A stretch of DNA of 64,000 bases from Miscanthus floridulus (taxonomy: Eukaryota > Streptophyta > Magnoliopsida > Poales > Poaceae). The stretch's first letter is position 1, and the number at the start of each line of letters is the position of its first letter. The position numbers were made by a program, and so were the translations under genes. The stretch covers positions 114,597,162-114,661,161 of the forward strand of contig NC_089595.1 in the NCBI RefSeq assembly GCF_019320115.1, read 5' to 3'. Shown piece after piece: positions 23,668 to 34,946 of the stretch. A model generated the notes under the pieces. It searched no databases. It saw nothing but the letters and a program-made list of their open reading frames with translations, and was not told where the DNA came from.

Positions 23668-24145
23668 ATGGCTCGCTCTCTCCATCTCCCCCTTCTCTCT
23701 TTGATCTACGAGTCCCTTCTCTTGTTCTGTGCTTTTTCGCTTTCCTCGTCTAATAAAAATTGCTGCCTAAAAGTAAAGTCTAATAAAAATTACAGCATTT
23801 TTTTTTGCTATCCTTTCAAAAAAAAAAAACCCGAACCACTCAAGGTTAACTTGTTGCTCAGTTAAGAGTTTGGTTCCTTAAGGCCACATTTCTTGGCTTG
23901 ACTTTCTTCCTCGCAGATTTGAATTTTCTTCCTTCATCGTAATCTTATTTGATTCTTGTAACAAGTTTGACCACATATATTTTACCATTTTAAAACTTAG
24001 TCTGTCACCAGGAAACTTACTTATATAAAAGCAAGGTCAACATTTAATTTAACTGTGACGCAATTGTTTTGCAGCCGTACATATCTAGCAACAACAGAGG
24101 TGCGAAATGCCAAGGCAGTTATGGGTCAGAAAAGTTCCATACCGA
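23668..24145 (+). CDS. Putative small secreted peptide gene, two exons, unrecognised
   Basis: Starting at the ATG 95 bp after a TATA box, the first 35 codons (23668-23772) read as an N-terminal signal-like segment (MARSLHLPLLSL..., then LLLFCAF) ending at a donor GTAAAG in phase 0. A possible acceptor TTTTGCAG at 24066-24073 opens 24 codons (PYISSNNRGAKC...) to a TAG at 24146. The predicted product is about 59 aa, hydrophobic at the start and charged at the end, with three cysteines. I know no family with this sequence. The exon model, and even coding capacity, are inference; it may instead be the 5' leader of the repeat-protein locus at 24576. Confidence 0.2.
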
Positions 24146-24182
24146 CTAGGGGGCATGTTCAAGGAAGCTATAAAAGCAGGTG

Positions 24183-24475
24183 TTAGTTTATCTCCAACAA
24201 CAACATATAAAATACAAGACATATTCGTCCTTTGGGGAACGCTACAGGTAAAATGTTTAATACTTATTCGACATCTTCTCCAATAACAAGACCCAAAAGA
24301 GAATCATTTCTGCAAATGGATTTCTGGAGAGAGAATGCCCATATTTGGGTTGTGCCTCTCAGGGAACCTAAAATAGGTCTCCTGTATAGGTACTCTGTTG
24401 GAGGCTGATTTTGGGTCTCTTGCTATCAATTTTGGGTTTAGGTGCCCATATAGGTTCCTTGTCGGAGACAGTCTT
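24183..24475. mobile_element. Probable Mutator-like MITE
   Basis: Left segment AGTTTATCTCCAACAACAAC and right segment ending CCTTGTCGGAGACAGTCTT enclose AT-rich text with mirrored phrases (GAATGCCCATATTTGGG, GTGCCCATATAGG). The phrase style matches common grass MITEs, but the ends are imperfect and no clear target duplication was found. Confidence 0.3.
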
Positions 24476-24575
24476 ATATCTATTGTAGCTCAGCATGTTG
24501 AAGATGTTCTTGTGAATGTCTACACTCATTACTTAGAACATCCCTTGAAAGAATTATTCTGACAATCTTCCAAAC

Positions 24576-24827
24576 ATGGCAGAACAAGGTTATCACAGCG
24601 CAGTGAGCTTAGCTGAAGAAGCTTTTAATGAAGTTCAAAATTTTGTGGTTCACACAGTTGGTGATCCTGTTGTTCATGGACTTGAAGAGTTCGGAAACAC
24701 AGTTACGAAGCTGGAAACTTGTGTGGCATGACGTTGGAGACACTGCTGAGCATCTGTGGCATGATGTTGGAGACACTGTTGAGCATGTGTGGCAAGATGT
24801 TGGAGGGTATTTCTCCAAAATATTTTA
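24576..24827 (+). pseudogene. Small W-H-D-V-G-D-T repeat protein, frameshifted
   Basis: The ATG at 24576 opens about 50 codons (MAEQGYHSAVSLAEEAF...) ending at a TGA near 24729. In the neighbouring frame from about 24718 a 12-residue repeat follows: WHDVGDTAEHLW, HDVGDTVEHVWQ, then DVGGYFSKIF and a stop at 24826-24828. The upstream part also has a related V-G-D-P-V-V-H-G-L-E phrase, so the two parts look like one protein split by a single-base frame error near 24712-24722. Predicted helical and acidic. I do not recognise the family. It could be a real gene with a sequencing error or a young pseudogene. Confidence 0.4.
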
Positions 24828-25605
24828 GGTTCATATCCCTGAAAGTAAGGCTTAAAAGTCAAAAGGAGGGGATAAATAATAGTGTAAGAATTAATTACTT
24901 CCTCAATCCCATTAATCAGCCCCTTATAGTGACCTATTGTGAGGGAAAATGTCACTCTCAAGGTAATTCATGGGAACAGAGGAGTAGTTTAAAGAACCAA
25001 GGGAGTAACTTGGAAGCAGTGTATGGGATAAGTAGGTTTTAGTCACTTTTTCCTGCCGAGGCCAAAAAAGTGACCTAGAATAAGGCAAACTTAGCTTGCA
25101 ACTTCAAATAGTAAGGCTTTATACGTTATGAAACCAAAAAGAAGAGGAACTAGGAAGACTCTGGAAAGCCTAGTCCTAGTCCTACGCCGTGTGGGCTACT
25201 TTATTAATACAAAGAATCTTACCATGAATAGGATCGATCCTACCACCCCTGTATACACGGAGTGCCCCGTGTTGAACACAAGTTAATTATATTGAGTATA
25301 AAGAGAAGTGATCCACATACATTTATGTCTCTTATTTACTTTATCTTCTGTGATTGTTCTTCCTCATCGGCTCTACTCAGAATCTCTAGTTTCACAACAC
25401 GTCGTTACACGATCATTTATCATTTTGCTTATTCTTCTATGATTGTTCTTCCTCAATGATTCTAGGTCACGCTTTGACATTAGCTAGCAAGATTGTATAA
25501 TACTCCGACATACATGTATATGGTCCTGTGCACGGCCAAGCACTGCGCTCAGTAGTCGTAGCTGCTGCTGTGCTGCAGCTGATCTCTCGTCACATGACTA
25601 GACGC
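24828..25605. other. Intergenic, nothing identified
   Basis: AT-rich sequence without domain-bearing frames. A short GATTGTTCTTCCTCA phrase is repeated near 25352 and 25440. Confidence 0.4.
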
Positions 25606-25718
25606 CATGTTCGCATGGCTTATAAGTCGTACTTTTTCAACCAACGAATAGTATTTTTCTCTCACAGCAAATCAGCCAAAAGTACTTTCAGCCATGGCTT
25701 ATCAGCCAAACGAATATG
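25606..25718. mobile_element. MITE, 113 bp (TTCGCATGGCTTATAAGTCG family)
   Basis: Inverted ends: CATGTTCGCATGGCTTATAAG at the left, CTTATCAGCCAAACGAATATG at the right. The interior TATTTTTCTCTCACAGCAAATCAGCC is the familiar grass element whose diverged relatives are at 22823, 37299 and 38196. Confidence 0.65.
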
Positions 25719-26740
25719 ACAAGAATCAGCGAAAAAAGTCCTTCCAGTGTCATCCTCACAAAAGTTGAATAAAATATTTCTAACAAAACCGACTCCAAAC
25801 CATCTCCTAAGAACATATCCAAAAGACTATTTATATCTTTCTTAATTTATATAGGAATAGAGATTTTAGTAAAGAAAAATACACCCTTTAACAACCTCTT
25901 CAACTGGATATCCACAAATAGATATCCTCTATTCTAGATTTTTCGCTAGCCAAAGATGAAGAGCAAAAATTGTTCTCTAGACTACGCACAAAATATAGCA
26001 AAACTGTTGGAGAGTATAAAGATATATAAAAAAGATTTTTACTCAATGAATAATTTAAAGAGTAGATTTAGAAAGACTCTCAGAGCTAGTCTAACAGTGC
26101 CATTGTGTGCCTTCGTTTTCACAAATTTCACCTCTTACTCATTGCTGAGGAGGTACACGAGATCACCCAAGTGTTGCACTTCCAGGCCTGCCTTCTCACA
26201 CCCGTTGAAGAAAAGTGATTGATCCTTGCCGATTCTTTTGCGCTAGCTCATCAGAAACACTAGGTTGTTTACATAGTATACACATGATGTTCTATCATAT
26301 ATTCTCCACGGTTCTCGTACTATCCATGATATGTTCTACAATATATTTTAAGTTGTTCGTATATTATCTTCTGAAATTCCTTGATATATTTTCAGTTATT
26401 CACACGTATATCGGTACCCTTAAGATGTTTCATGATATGTTTTATTTTTCCTTTACTTTTGATTATTATTTTTTATTGCATTATTTTTTTATATTTTTTA
26501 TTTTATTTTATGTACTACGGTTTTTTTTTTCATTATTGCATGAGATATATTATGATATATTTTGATCTAGAATATTATTCTCTTGAAGGTGGAATACTTT
26601 TTTATTTAAATGGTCCGATACGGTTTATAACAGTAATAATAGTATAAATATTTCATAATCAATGCAAATCATCTAGATGTTGTAGTGGTGGAAAATTATT
26701 TTCTTAGCCATCAGATCTCCTCTCTAGGACACTAGTTTTG
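25719..26740. other. AT-rich intergenic DNA upstream of the WD40 gene
   Basis: Very AT-rich with short mirrored phrases (TAAAGATATATAAAAAAGAT, ATAGATATCCTCTATTC) suggesting decayed MITEs at about 25750-26100. Open frames of 88-116 aa (26215-26647) are runs of F/Y/L from T-rich DNA and show no domain. Confidence 0.4.
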
Positions 26741-26880
26741 CTGCTCCTATCGATCTATCATTTCACGAGTCACGAGCGGAGCGGAGTTCGTGCCACGAGA
26801 TATGCGGAGCGGCATCTCGCGAGCGAGTTGCAGAGCGGGCCGGAGCGAGGCGAGCGAGTGCGCGAGCTGCGGAACGGGCC

Positions 26881-26921
26881 GGCCCATACGCAGGAGAGGA
26901 GCGAAGGAATTCGTCGGCCCA
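26881..26921 (+). promoter_or_regulatory. Site II (GGCCCA) motifs upstream of the WD40 gene
   Basis: GGCCCA at 26881-26886 and 26916-26921, 230-270 bp before the ATG. Such motifs (TGGGCC/GGCCCA) recur in promoters of plant ribosome-biogenesis and growth genes; function here is inferred. Confidence 0.4.
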
Positions 26922-28490
26922 TGCGCGGGAGCAAAGCCCCGGGCCAGGATAATTTGGTGGTCGGCGAGGTGCACAGTGCCACCCGGTCGAACCTAAGCGC
27001 CGCCCCGCTCTCCCGCACCAGCCTCCGCAACTCTCCGTCTCGCGCCGCCGTCGCCTCGCCCCACGTCGTCGCGCCTCCTCTCTCTCTCTCTCCGCCGGCT
27101 TCCTTGACTGCCCCGCGCCGGACTCTCCTATCTCGGCCTCTCTGCTGCTCATGGCGCCGCCGCCACAACCAAAGCAGCTGGTGCTCGCCGCGTCATCTGC
27201 GGACGCGGGCGTGGCCGCCTGGGACCTCCGCACCGGCGCGGAGGACATCCGCCTCCGCCCCTGCGCCTCCCGCCCTTGGTCGCTCGCCTCGGTCGCCGAC
27301 CGCTTCCTCGCCGCCGCTCAGGCTCTTCCCGCTGGCGGCAACTCCGGGACCATCCACTTCTACTACTGGGACAAGGTAAGCACGCTCTACATAAAACCCC
27401 GAACGGCGCTCTTGAACTCCGAACCCATGACCCCGAGTCGTTTCTTGGTTTCGGTTGCAGCCGCAAGTGGCCGTCAAGAGCTTTCCTGCTGAGCCGATCC
27501 GCGCACTTATCGCCGATCAGGAGGGGAGCTACCTCATCGGCGGTGGCAGCAATGGCAATATGTTCCTTTGGGAGGTGAGGGCATTGTGCTTTCTTTGAGA
27601 TGGGTTGAAACTGTTAGTATGTGCTGTTGGATGCTTGGTGTGCTGTCGTTTGAGGTTGATGTGGAATGTTTCCAGTGTTTTTGCTTGTTATTACTTATTA
27701 GCGTGCTCAAGGTGGTGTGAAGTGGATGCCCCTGGCGGTGACTAATCAAAATTGGACCAGGGCCTTCATTTCTTTCCAGTTGGTTTGGAAAAGAATAGTT
27801 GGGGTTATTTAGTTCTGAAATGAAATTTGTGTACAATAAACTTTGTTAGACTTCTTGCAGTAGAACATTTTTTTTTTCTGTAGCTTGTGCGCTGCACTGT
27901 ATGGGGTGGTGAACGAATGTGTGTTTTAGGTGCTAAAACTTTTAAGGCGGTGCTTATTTTGCGTTAGTGTTCTCTTTAGCGCTTAATAACCTGGCAGTTT
28001 TAGAAGCTAATTACTATGCCATAGGTTAACAATTTGTGCGTTTCGCGCAAGAAGCTCACTGTGACCATTAGAAAACTATGCTGTCGGCATTCGTGTATAC
28101 ACCAGTCTAAAGTTCCATGATCAAATGCCACCGGGTGTCTTTTACTTTTTACTCATATGTCCATTTAGCACCTGAAGACATTTTCCGTAACGTCATGATG
28201 TGTTTTTTTCCCCCCTTCCGTTTTTCTACTTGAGCATTGGTGTTTTACTGTTACTTAAGCAGAAACACATTGTAATCCTCAGTTTTCTCTCAAAGTTGTG
28301 TCAATATTTGACATGTTTACTCGGTGTATTTTCACAGGTACAGTATTAGGTAACTAATTATGTCTTTCCTCTGTTTGCTGGTGTCTTATGTGCCTATGAG
28401 TTTGGTTTCTGTCTGCAGTTTATGCTATATATCTGGATCTGATCCATCCAGCACTTTTCTGGTTAAATTTGAACACTGTCTAAGCTATTT

Positions 28491-28553
28491 GAACACTTTT
28501 CTAGCCTACCCCAACTTGTTTGGGACTTAAAGGCTTTGTTGTTGTTGTTGTTG
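28491..28553 (+). mobile_element. 63-bp LINE 3' tail (dead-on-arrival copy) in intron 2
   Basis: CTAGCCTACCCCAACTTGTT...GTTGTTGTTGTTG matches the last bases of the LINE at 31887-33849. It is flanked by the 16-bp direct repeat ACTGTCTAAGCTATTT at 28475-28490 and 28554-28569, a typical LINE target duplication. Confidence 0.85.
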
Positions 28554-30234
28554 ACTGTCTAAGCTATTTATCTGACCCATCGGATTTTATGATGGTTTAT
28601 AGGTGTCTAGTGGAGAGCTTCTCCACACATGGCATGCGCACTATCGTGCTGTTAGGTGCCTCGCGCTGTATGACTATTTGCTTGTCTCAGGGTCAGAGGA
28701 TGGGAGTATCAAAGTTTGGGAACTCATCACGTATGTTTGTTTTGTGTAGTAAAATCGGTCAAACTATTTTTGTATAGTACTATAGTGTTCATTGGGTTTG
28801 GTTGTATTGGTTGCAGGGTGCTTGATGAGCAGTCAAGGCTGGAGGCCCAGACACCATACATGTATAGTTTCAGTTAGCATGCACTGCCTGTAACTGATAT
28901 TGCTTGTTTTCTTGGAGCAATTGCTATATCTTCTTCAGAGGATCGAACCTGCAAAGTGTGTGTGCAACTCAACTCTTGTTCTTTTTTTAATTGAATGTTT
29001 TATATGCAGTTATTTATTTGTTCTAGTTCTTGTTAGCCACTCTTATTTATAACTTAACTAGTACTACCACCGATTCCAAATGTAGGTCTTAGGATCGTAT
29101 CTAGTCAAACTTTATTAACTTGGATCATAAGCATGAAAAGTTACATAGATTGACAATATATTGATGTTACTATATTTATCATGGAAAAATACTTCCATAA
29201 TATATATTTCGCTATATAAATGGTATATTTTAACGAACATTACAAGGCAAAGTGTCATATTGGAGATTGTCAGTGTCCTAAACGACCTACATTTGGAATC
29301 GAAGGGAGTAGCATCTTGGGCTACATATTGTAATGGCATTTGTTCTTATCTGCAGATTTGGAGTTTATCTGAGGGTAGGATGCTAAGAAGCATTTCATTT
29401 CCTACTAGCATTGGTTCTGTAGCACTAGACCCAAGAAGTCATATTTTCTATGCTGGTGGTAGAGATGGAAAGATATATGTTACTGCTATGGGTGTTGATC
29501 TCAGTTTTCATGGTAGTGATGAATCATCTATTCTGGGCGCATTGGATGACCACAGGTTTGCCTGACCTAGCTTTTTGTCTTGTTCTTGAAAATTACTGCT
29601 GTGAATTACTAGTATCTCGTAACATGAAATTCCATGAGATAATTGTTCATCACTTAAAAGAGCATGACCCGCTATATTTACCCATAGGAAGTGCATACAA
29701 TATGGGCATGGTTTTCAGCTTTGACAAAGCTCCATATCTTCAACCTTTACTTTAGACTTGAATGAATAAAAATTGAATTGCTAGGACATCCATGTTGCAT
29801 CTACTCCGATTGATGGGCAGAGGGATAGAGTAAGTTGCAAAAAGGAATAACGGAAATCATAGATCTTATCTAGTGGCATTACCTTAAAATAATAATGATA
29901 ATCCACTTTGGAATTTAGTTGGCAACATGGAAATTCTTTTCTTCCTCAACACATTAGGAATGTAGCCGGGGATTGAACAGGCAACATGTACATTCTGCAC
30001 AGCCTTAGGGTAACTGCATTTGCAAGGATATTATTTGCAGTGGTTCATGAAAGGAAAGGGGTGGTTCGAATTAGAGTTTTCAGACATTTTTTTTACTGGA
30101 AATTGAATACGATTTAAAGAATTATTATATCCTGACAATATAACTAATGATGAAATTAAATAATTAATAAATATTAATACATTTCCTAACACTTAAGTGT
30201 TCCATAATAAATGTACAAGTATATAACACTTTAA

Positions 30235-31523
30235 GGTCCTATATGTTTGGCAGAGCTCCACTCCTTGATTCTCCAGCCCCACTTCCTGATTCTTTGGAAC
30301 TTGGAATTTATTCTGTCTGATAGAATCGTTTGGCAAGCTGTGACTGTGAAGTGATTCTTGAAAGAGCGGATTAAGCTGTAATTTTCCATAGTACCCCTGA
30401 CTGTCTGAACAAAAGTCTGTAATACATATCTTGAATAGGCATGCATTGTTTGATACATGCTGGTTAAATTTGTGTAACGACAAATTGACTAGAAATTCTT
30501 CACCCAACACGCCAATAATTAATTGCATTGTACAATCATCATATTCTAAAGTCCAAACCGATGGGGTCCAATAGATTACAAAGTCCCCAAAAGAGAACAA
30601 AATAATCAGACATTTTCTTACAGGGTCCAGGCGTCTAGCTTGCCCCTGTCAATCTTCCCAATTGTTTAATAAACTACGAAAGCTATTGTTGTTCATCCTA
30701 TGGCAAAAGTAGTATATAACCACCAACAAATAAATGAATACCTGATTTACATGCCGATTGAACAAATCAAAATTAACTAGGGCTCATCCTATGCTTTGAT
30801 AAACAGAACATTAAACAAAGTTGTGTTGCCAGGACCTTCGGTCTGGATGAGGGACGACCAGAGGCAGCCTGGACATCGGTGGTTCTGACCTAGAGGAAGA
30901 CAACGAAAGCTATGGTAGGGTTGCCCCCTGTGGAAGGTGGACATCTATGGAGACCGCAGCCTGTGGAAGGTGGACACCGGAGCTCGATCTGCTGGGAGTG
31001 GGTGCGCCTGTACAGGGGTATGGTAGGGTTGCCCCCTGGGGTCGACTGATACCAACTGTACCGAATCTTAATTTCTAGCTAGGAGAGAGGGGGGGGGGGG
31101 GGGGGGTGCGTATGTGGGTGTCCTGGGGATGGACCTGGGTGCAGAGCTCCCCTGTTTGGACGGCTGGCGTCGGGCCAGTCATGTTGGCAGCGCTGCAGTT
31201 GCCCACACATGGAGAGAAAAGCTCGGACCCCTCCGAGCGGTGCTTGGGACAAACGGGTGCAGGATGGGGAACTGCGGACCTTTTATACCCGTGGCAATTG
31301 TGAATCAATAACCTTTTAACTTGTTGAGGGTGTCTATAATCAGAAGGGTGGGGAGCAGGCGTGAATCTGTGGGAGCAGTTTTTTTGACTTCGTGGTTGGT
31401 ATAGAAAAATGAGGGAGCGATTCACTAGATTCCCCTAAGAAGCTGTGCCAAATTTTGGCGTTTGGCAGAGCTGGAGTGATTCTCATGAAGAAGCTGCTCC
31501 AAGTTGTGCTGCCAAATGCACCC
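30235..31523. mobile_element. TIR element (PIF/Harbinger- or Tourist-like), 1.29 kb, in intron 5
   Basis: The left end GGTCCTATATGTTTGGCAGAGC and, inward from the right, GGGTGCATTTGGCAGCAC are imperfect inverted repeats. TAA lies on both sides (30232-30234, 31524-31526), the 3-bp duplication expected for PIF/Harbinger. No transposase frame is visible. The middle holds GC-rich text of other origin (30830-31060) and a run of about 22 G (31088-31108), so the element may be composite. Confidence 0.5.
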
Positions 31524-31637
31524 TAATTAACTTCAATCTAAAGGAATTCTCATCCTCTTTTTTATTTGTTTTTCTGTTATTCGCTGCTTAGAAACTATAG
31601 ATAGGCTGGATGATAGGCTTTTTTTTTTGTAATGATT

Positions 31638-31796
31638 GGCCTGGTGCAAGCGGTAGAGTCTTACCGCCTGTGACCGGAAGGTTCCGGGTTCGAGTCGCGG
31701 TCTCCTCGCATTGCATAGGCGAGGGTAAGGCTTGCCACTAACACCCTTACCCAGACCCCGCACAGAGCGGGAGCTCTCTGCACTGGGTACGCCCTT
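31638..31796 (+). mobile_element. tRNA-derived SINE, 159 bp
   Basis: Begins GGCCTGGTGCAAGCGG and contains box-A-like TGGTGCAAGCGG (31642-31653) and box-B GGTTCGAGTC (31687-31696), the internal RNA polymerase III promoter. It is flanked by TAATGATT on both sides (31630-31637, 31797-31804). The 3' end GGGTACGCCCTT is typical of grass SINEs. It lies in intron 5 of the WD40 gene in sense orientation. Confidence 0.85.
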
Positions 31797-31886
31797 TAAT
31801 GATTATTCATTGATCTGCATTGTTGTTAGCAGTGCAGGTTATTCAATGCCATTATCTAAATAAATTTATTTGCATCTACTATCTCT

Positions 31887-33769
31887 TGGTGGTGGAACGA
31901 GGAAGTCCAAAGGGCTATTAAGGAGAAGAAAGAGTGTTATAGACGCTTGTACCATGACAGGAGTGTGGACAACATAGAGAAGTATAAGGTGGCAAAGAAG
32001 ACTGCAAAGCGAGCTGTAAGTGTGGCAAATGGTAGAGCGTACGAGGATCTTTACCAACGTTTGAGTACGAAGGAAGGAGAGAAGAACATTTATAGGATGG
32101 CTAGAGTTCGTGAGAGAAAGACAAGGGACTTCAACCAAGTTAAGTGCATTAAGGATGAAAGGGAGCATCTCTTAGTGAAGGAGGATGAGATACGACATCG
32201 ATGGCAAGAGTATTTTGACAAATTGTTCAATGGTGAGAATACGGACACAACCTTTCAGTTGGATGACCCTTTTGATGACACCAATAGACACTTTGTGCGG
32301 AGAATCCAAGAATCTGAGGTCAGAGAGGCGTTGAAAAGGATAAAAGGAGGTAAGACGATGGGACCGGATGGTATCCCAATCGAGGTGTGGAGATATCTCG
32401 GGGACATAGCTATAGTATGGCTAACCAAGCTGTTCAACCATATTTTTCGATCGAACAAGATGCCTGATGAGTGCAGGAGAAATATATTGGTACCGATCTA
32501 CAAAAATAAAGGGGATATTCAAAGTTGTACTAATTACCGGGGAATTAAGTTGATGAGTCATACTATAAGCTATGGGAGAGAGTTATCGAGCATCGCTTGG
32601 GAGCAATAACACGGGTCTCTATGAACCAATTTGGTTTCATGCCCGGAAGGTCAACCATGGAAGCCATTTTCTTAATAAGACAAGTTATGTAGCGGTATAG
32701 GGAGAAGAAGAAGGACATACACATGGTTTTTATTGACTTGGAGAAGGCTTATGATAAAATACCAAGGAATGCTATGTGGTGGGCTTTGGACAAACATAAA
32801 GTCCCAACGAAGTACGTCGGGCTCATTAAGGACATGTACAACAATGTTGTGACTAGAGTTCGAACAAGTGATGAAGACACGGATGTCTTCCCGATTAGGA
32901 TAGGACTACATCAAGGGTCAGCTTTGAGCCCTTATTTGTTTGTCTTAGTAATGGATGAGGTCACAAGGGACATACAAGGAGACATCCCTTGGTGTATGCT
33001 TTTCACGGACGATGTAGTGCTAGTTGATGAAAGCCGAACAGGAGTGAATCAGAAACTGGAGTTATGGTGGGAGACTTTGGAGTTCAAAGGTTTTAGACTC
33101 AGCAGAACTAAAACTGAGTATATGAGATGTGACTTCGGCACTACTATCCGGGAGGAGGAAGATATTAGTTTGGAAGGTCAAGTAGTGCCTAGGAAGGATA
33201 CCTTTCGATATTTAGGATCAATGCTACAGAGAGACAGGGATATTGATGAAGATGTTAGCCATAGAATCAAAGCAGGATGGATGAAGTGGCGGCAAGCATC
33301 TGGTGTCCTATGTGACAAAAGGGTACCACAGAAGCTAAAAGGCAAGTTTTATAGGACGGCGATTAGACCTGTTATGTTGTATGGTGCAGAATGTTGACCT
33401 ACCAAAAGACGACATGTTCAACAGATAAGTGTCGCGGAAATACGTATGTTGCGTTGGATTTGCGGTCATACAAGAAGGGATCGAGTTCGGAACGATGATA
33501 TACGTGATAGATTAGGGGTAGCACCAATTGAAGAGAAGCTTGTCCAACACCGGTTGAGATGGTTTGGATATGTCCAACGGAGACCTCCAGAGGCACCGGT
33601 GCGTAGTGGAATCCTAGGCCAGGATAGTAACGTGAAGAGGGACAGAGGAAGACCGAAGTTGACTTGGGTAGAGGCAATAAAAGGAGACTTGAAAGGATGG
33701 AATATACCCAAAGACTTAGTCTTAGATAGGAGTGCTTGGAAGACAACTATTCACGTGCCTGAACCTTGA
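31887..33769 (+). pseudogene. LINE ORF2 (reverse transcriptase), broken
   Basis: The first segment is open to 32609 and contains linker text R-W-Q-E-Y-F-D-K-L-F and the start of reverse transcriptase (G-P-D-G-I-P-I-E-V-W near 32360-32390, N-Y-R-G-I-K-L near 32535). The frame then changes and continues with F-I-D-L-E-K-A-Y-D (32725), G-L-H-Q-G-S-A-L-S-P (32905) and F-T-D-D-V-V-L (33000). The third residue group still has the DD pair, but A is replaced by T. A TGA breaks the frame at 33398, and a 107-aa C-terminal piece (33446-33769) has the W-x-G-H-x-R-R-D-R-V-R-N thumb/tail style. Not functional. Confidence 0.8.
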
Positions 33770-33849
33770 TTGCTTCTGCCGGATTTCAACTCTAGCCTAC
33801 CACAACTTGTTTGGGATTTAAAGGCTTTGTTGTTGTTGTTGCTGCTGCA
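31887..33849 (+). mobile_element. LINE, RTE-type, 5'-truncated, in intron 5
   Basis: Target duplications of 15 bp, GCATCTACTATCTCT, lie at 31872-31886 and 33850-33864. The insert begins inside ORF2 (W-W-N-E-E-V) and ends with a short 3' tail of GTT repeats (33827-33844). The lack of a poly(A) tail and the simple-repeat end favour the RTE clade. The same 3' end occurs alone at 28491-28553, so this family has hit the gene twice. Confidence 0.85.
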
Positions 33850-34596
33850 GCATCTACTATCTCTGTTTAATATAGGCTGCTTCAGTGTCAAATTCCTAAC
33901 ATTTATGTGGTGAGATCTATTAAGTTGATTCTGGTTTTTTTTTTGACTGATCCAGCAAGGCAGTAACAAGCTTAGCATCAAGCACAGATGGACTTCTACT
34001 TGTCTCTGGATCTGAGGATGGTAATGTTCGTGTGTGGGATACTAGATGTCAGCAGGTGACCCGAAAATTCAAACACTCCCAAGGTTATACTCTTATTTTA
34101 TATTAAAAAGGCTATATTCGTACTGAAAACCTACCTTGACTTTACAAACTTAGTGCAATATTTGAAAACTTAATTCTTACGTTGGACACTCTTATGCGTT
34201 GAATATGTGGTTGGGTTGCGAGCCTGCTCCATTGACTAGTAGAACTTTCTTCCTAGAGAAACCTAAGGATCACATATTTTCCTGAGACACTTAATAGGCA
34301 AAAGATGTTTCTTTTTGTTTTTTACTGTCATTAAAGGTATTATTAAATACATTTCCTTATGTTAGGTGAATGGTGATAATTTACCTAGGCTGAGTTCCGT
34401 CAATCAATCCTAAATCACTCTTTTACTTCTATGGGAATTCTTTTTTTGAGGGAAGTTCTATGGGATGTCTTGATTATAACTGAAACATGAACTCTGGACT
34501 GTTAAGGTCTCCGCAAGTTTACACAGTCAACTTTCATGACTCATGGTACGTATTATTCTTCGCTAGAAGCTTACGTATCTCTAAAGCTGAGGCTAA

Positions 34597-34946
34597 GGCC
34601 TTTGGTTGGGCTTTTGGCTTTGGCTTTTGGCCCCAAAAGCCAAAAGCCTAACCAAAGGGGTTGTTTTTGGAGGCTGCTTTTTCAGAAGCAGCTGTTTTTT
34701 CGTAGTACATTTTTGAAAGCTGGTTTGACCCTGCTTTTGGCTTTTGGCTTTCTGCTTTTCAAAATTGGTGGAATAAAAAGCTCTTCCATAGTTGTTTCAG
34801 GAGAGATAAAGATAGAAGGTATATTTTATACTTGTTTAACCAAACAGCTTTCAGCTTTTCTACAGCTCACAGCCCACAGCAGCTTTTCCACAGCTCACAG
34901 CCCACAGCAGCTTTTTCCCACAGTCACAGCTCAACCAAACAGGGCC
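34597..34946. mobile_element. Tourist-like MITE, 350 bp, copy 1 (intron 6)
   Basis: Terminal repeats GGCCTTTGGTTGGGCTTTTGG and ...CTCAACCAAACAGGGCC, flanked by TAA at 34594-34596 and 34947-34949. The interior matches the copy at 61524-61876 over its full length with scattered substitutions. Confidence 0.8.

Noticed and set aside
26738..27379. 213-aa forward frame over the WD40 promoter and exon 1
   Set aside because: It overlaps the better-supported exon 1 in another frame and is a product of GC-rich DNA without any domain.
31088..31108. Run of about 22 G as a G-quadruplex regulator
   Set aside because: Uninterrupted homopolymer inside a transposon in an intron; likely slippage or assembly uncertainty.
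31638..31710. tRNA-like boxes A and B suggesting a tRNA gene
   Set aside because: No cloverleaf acceptor stem; the flanking 8-bp duplication and 3' extension identify a SINE.
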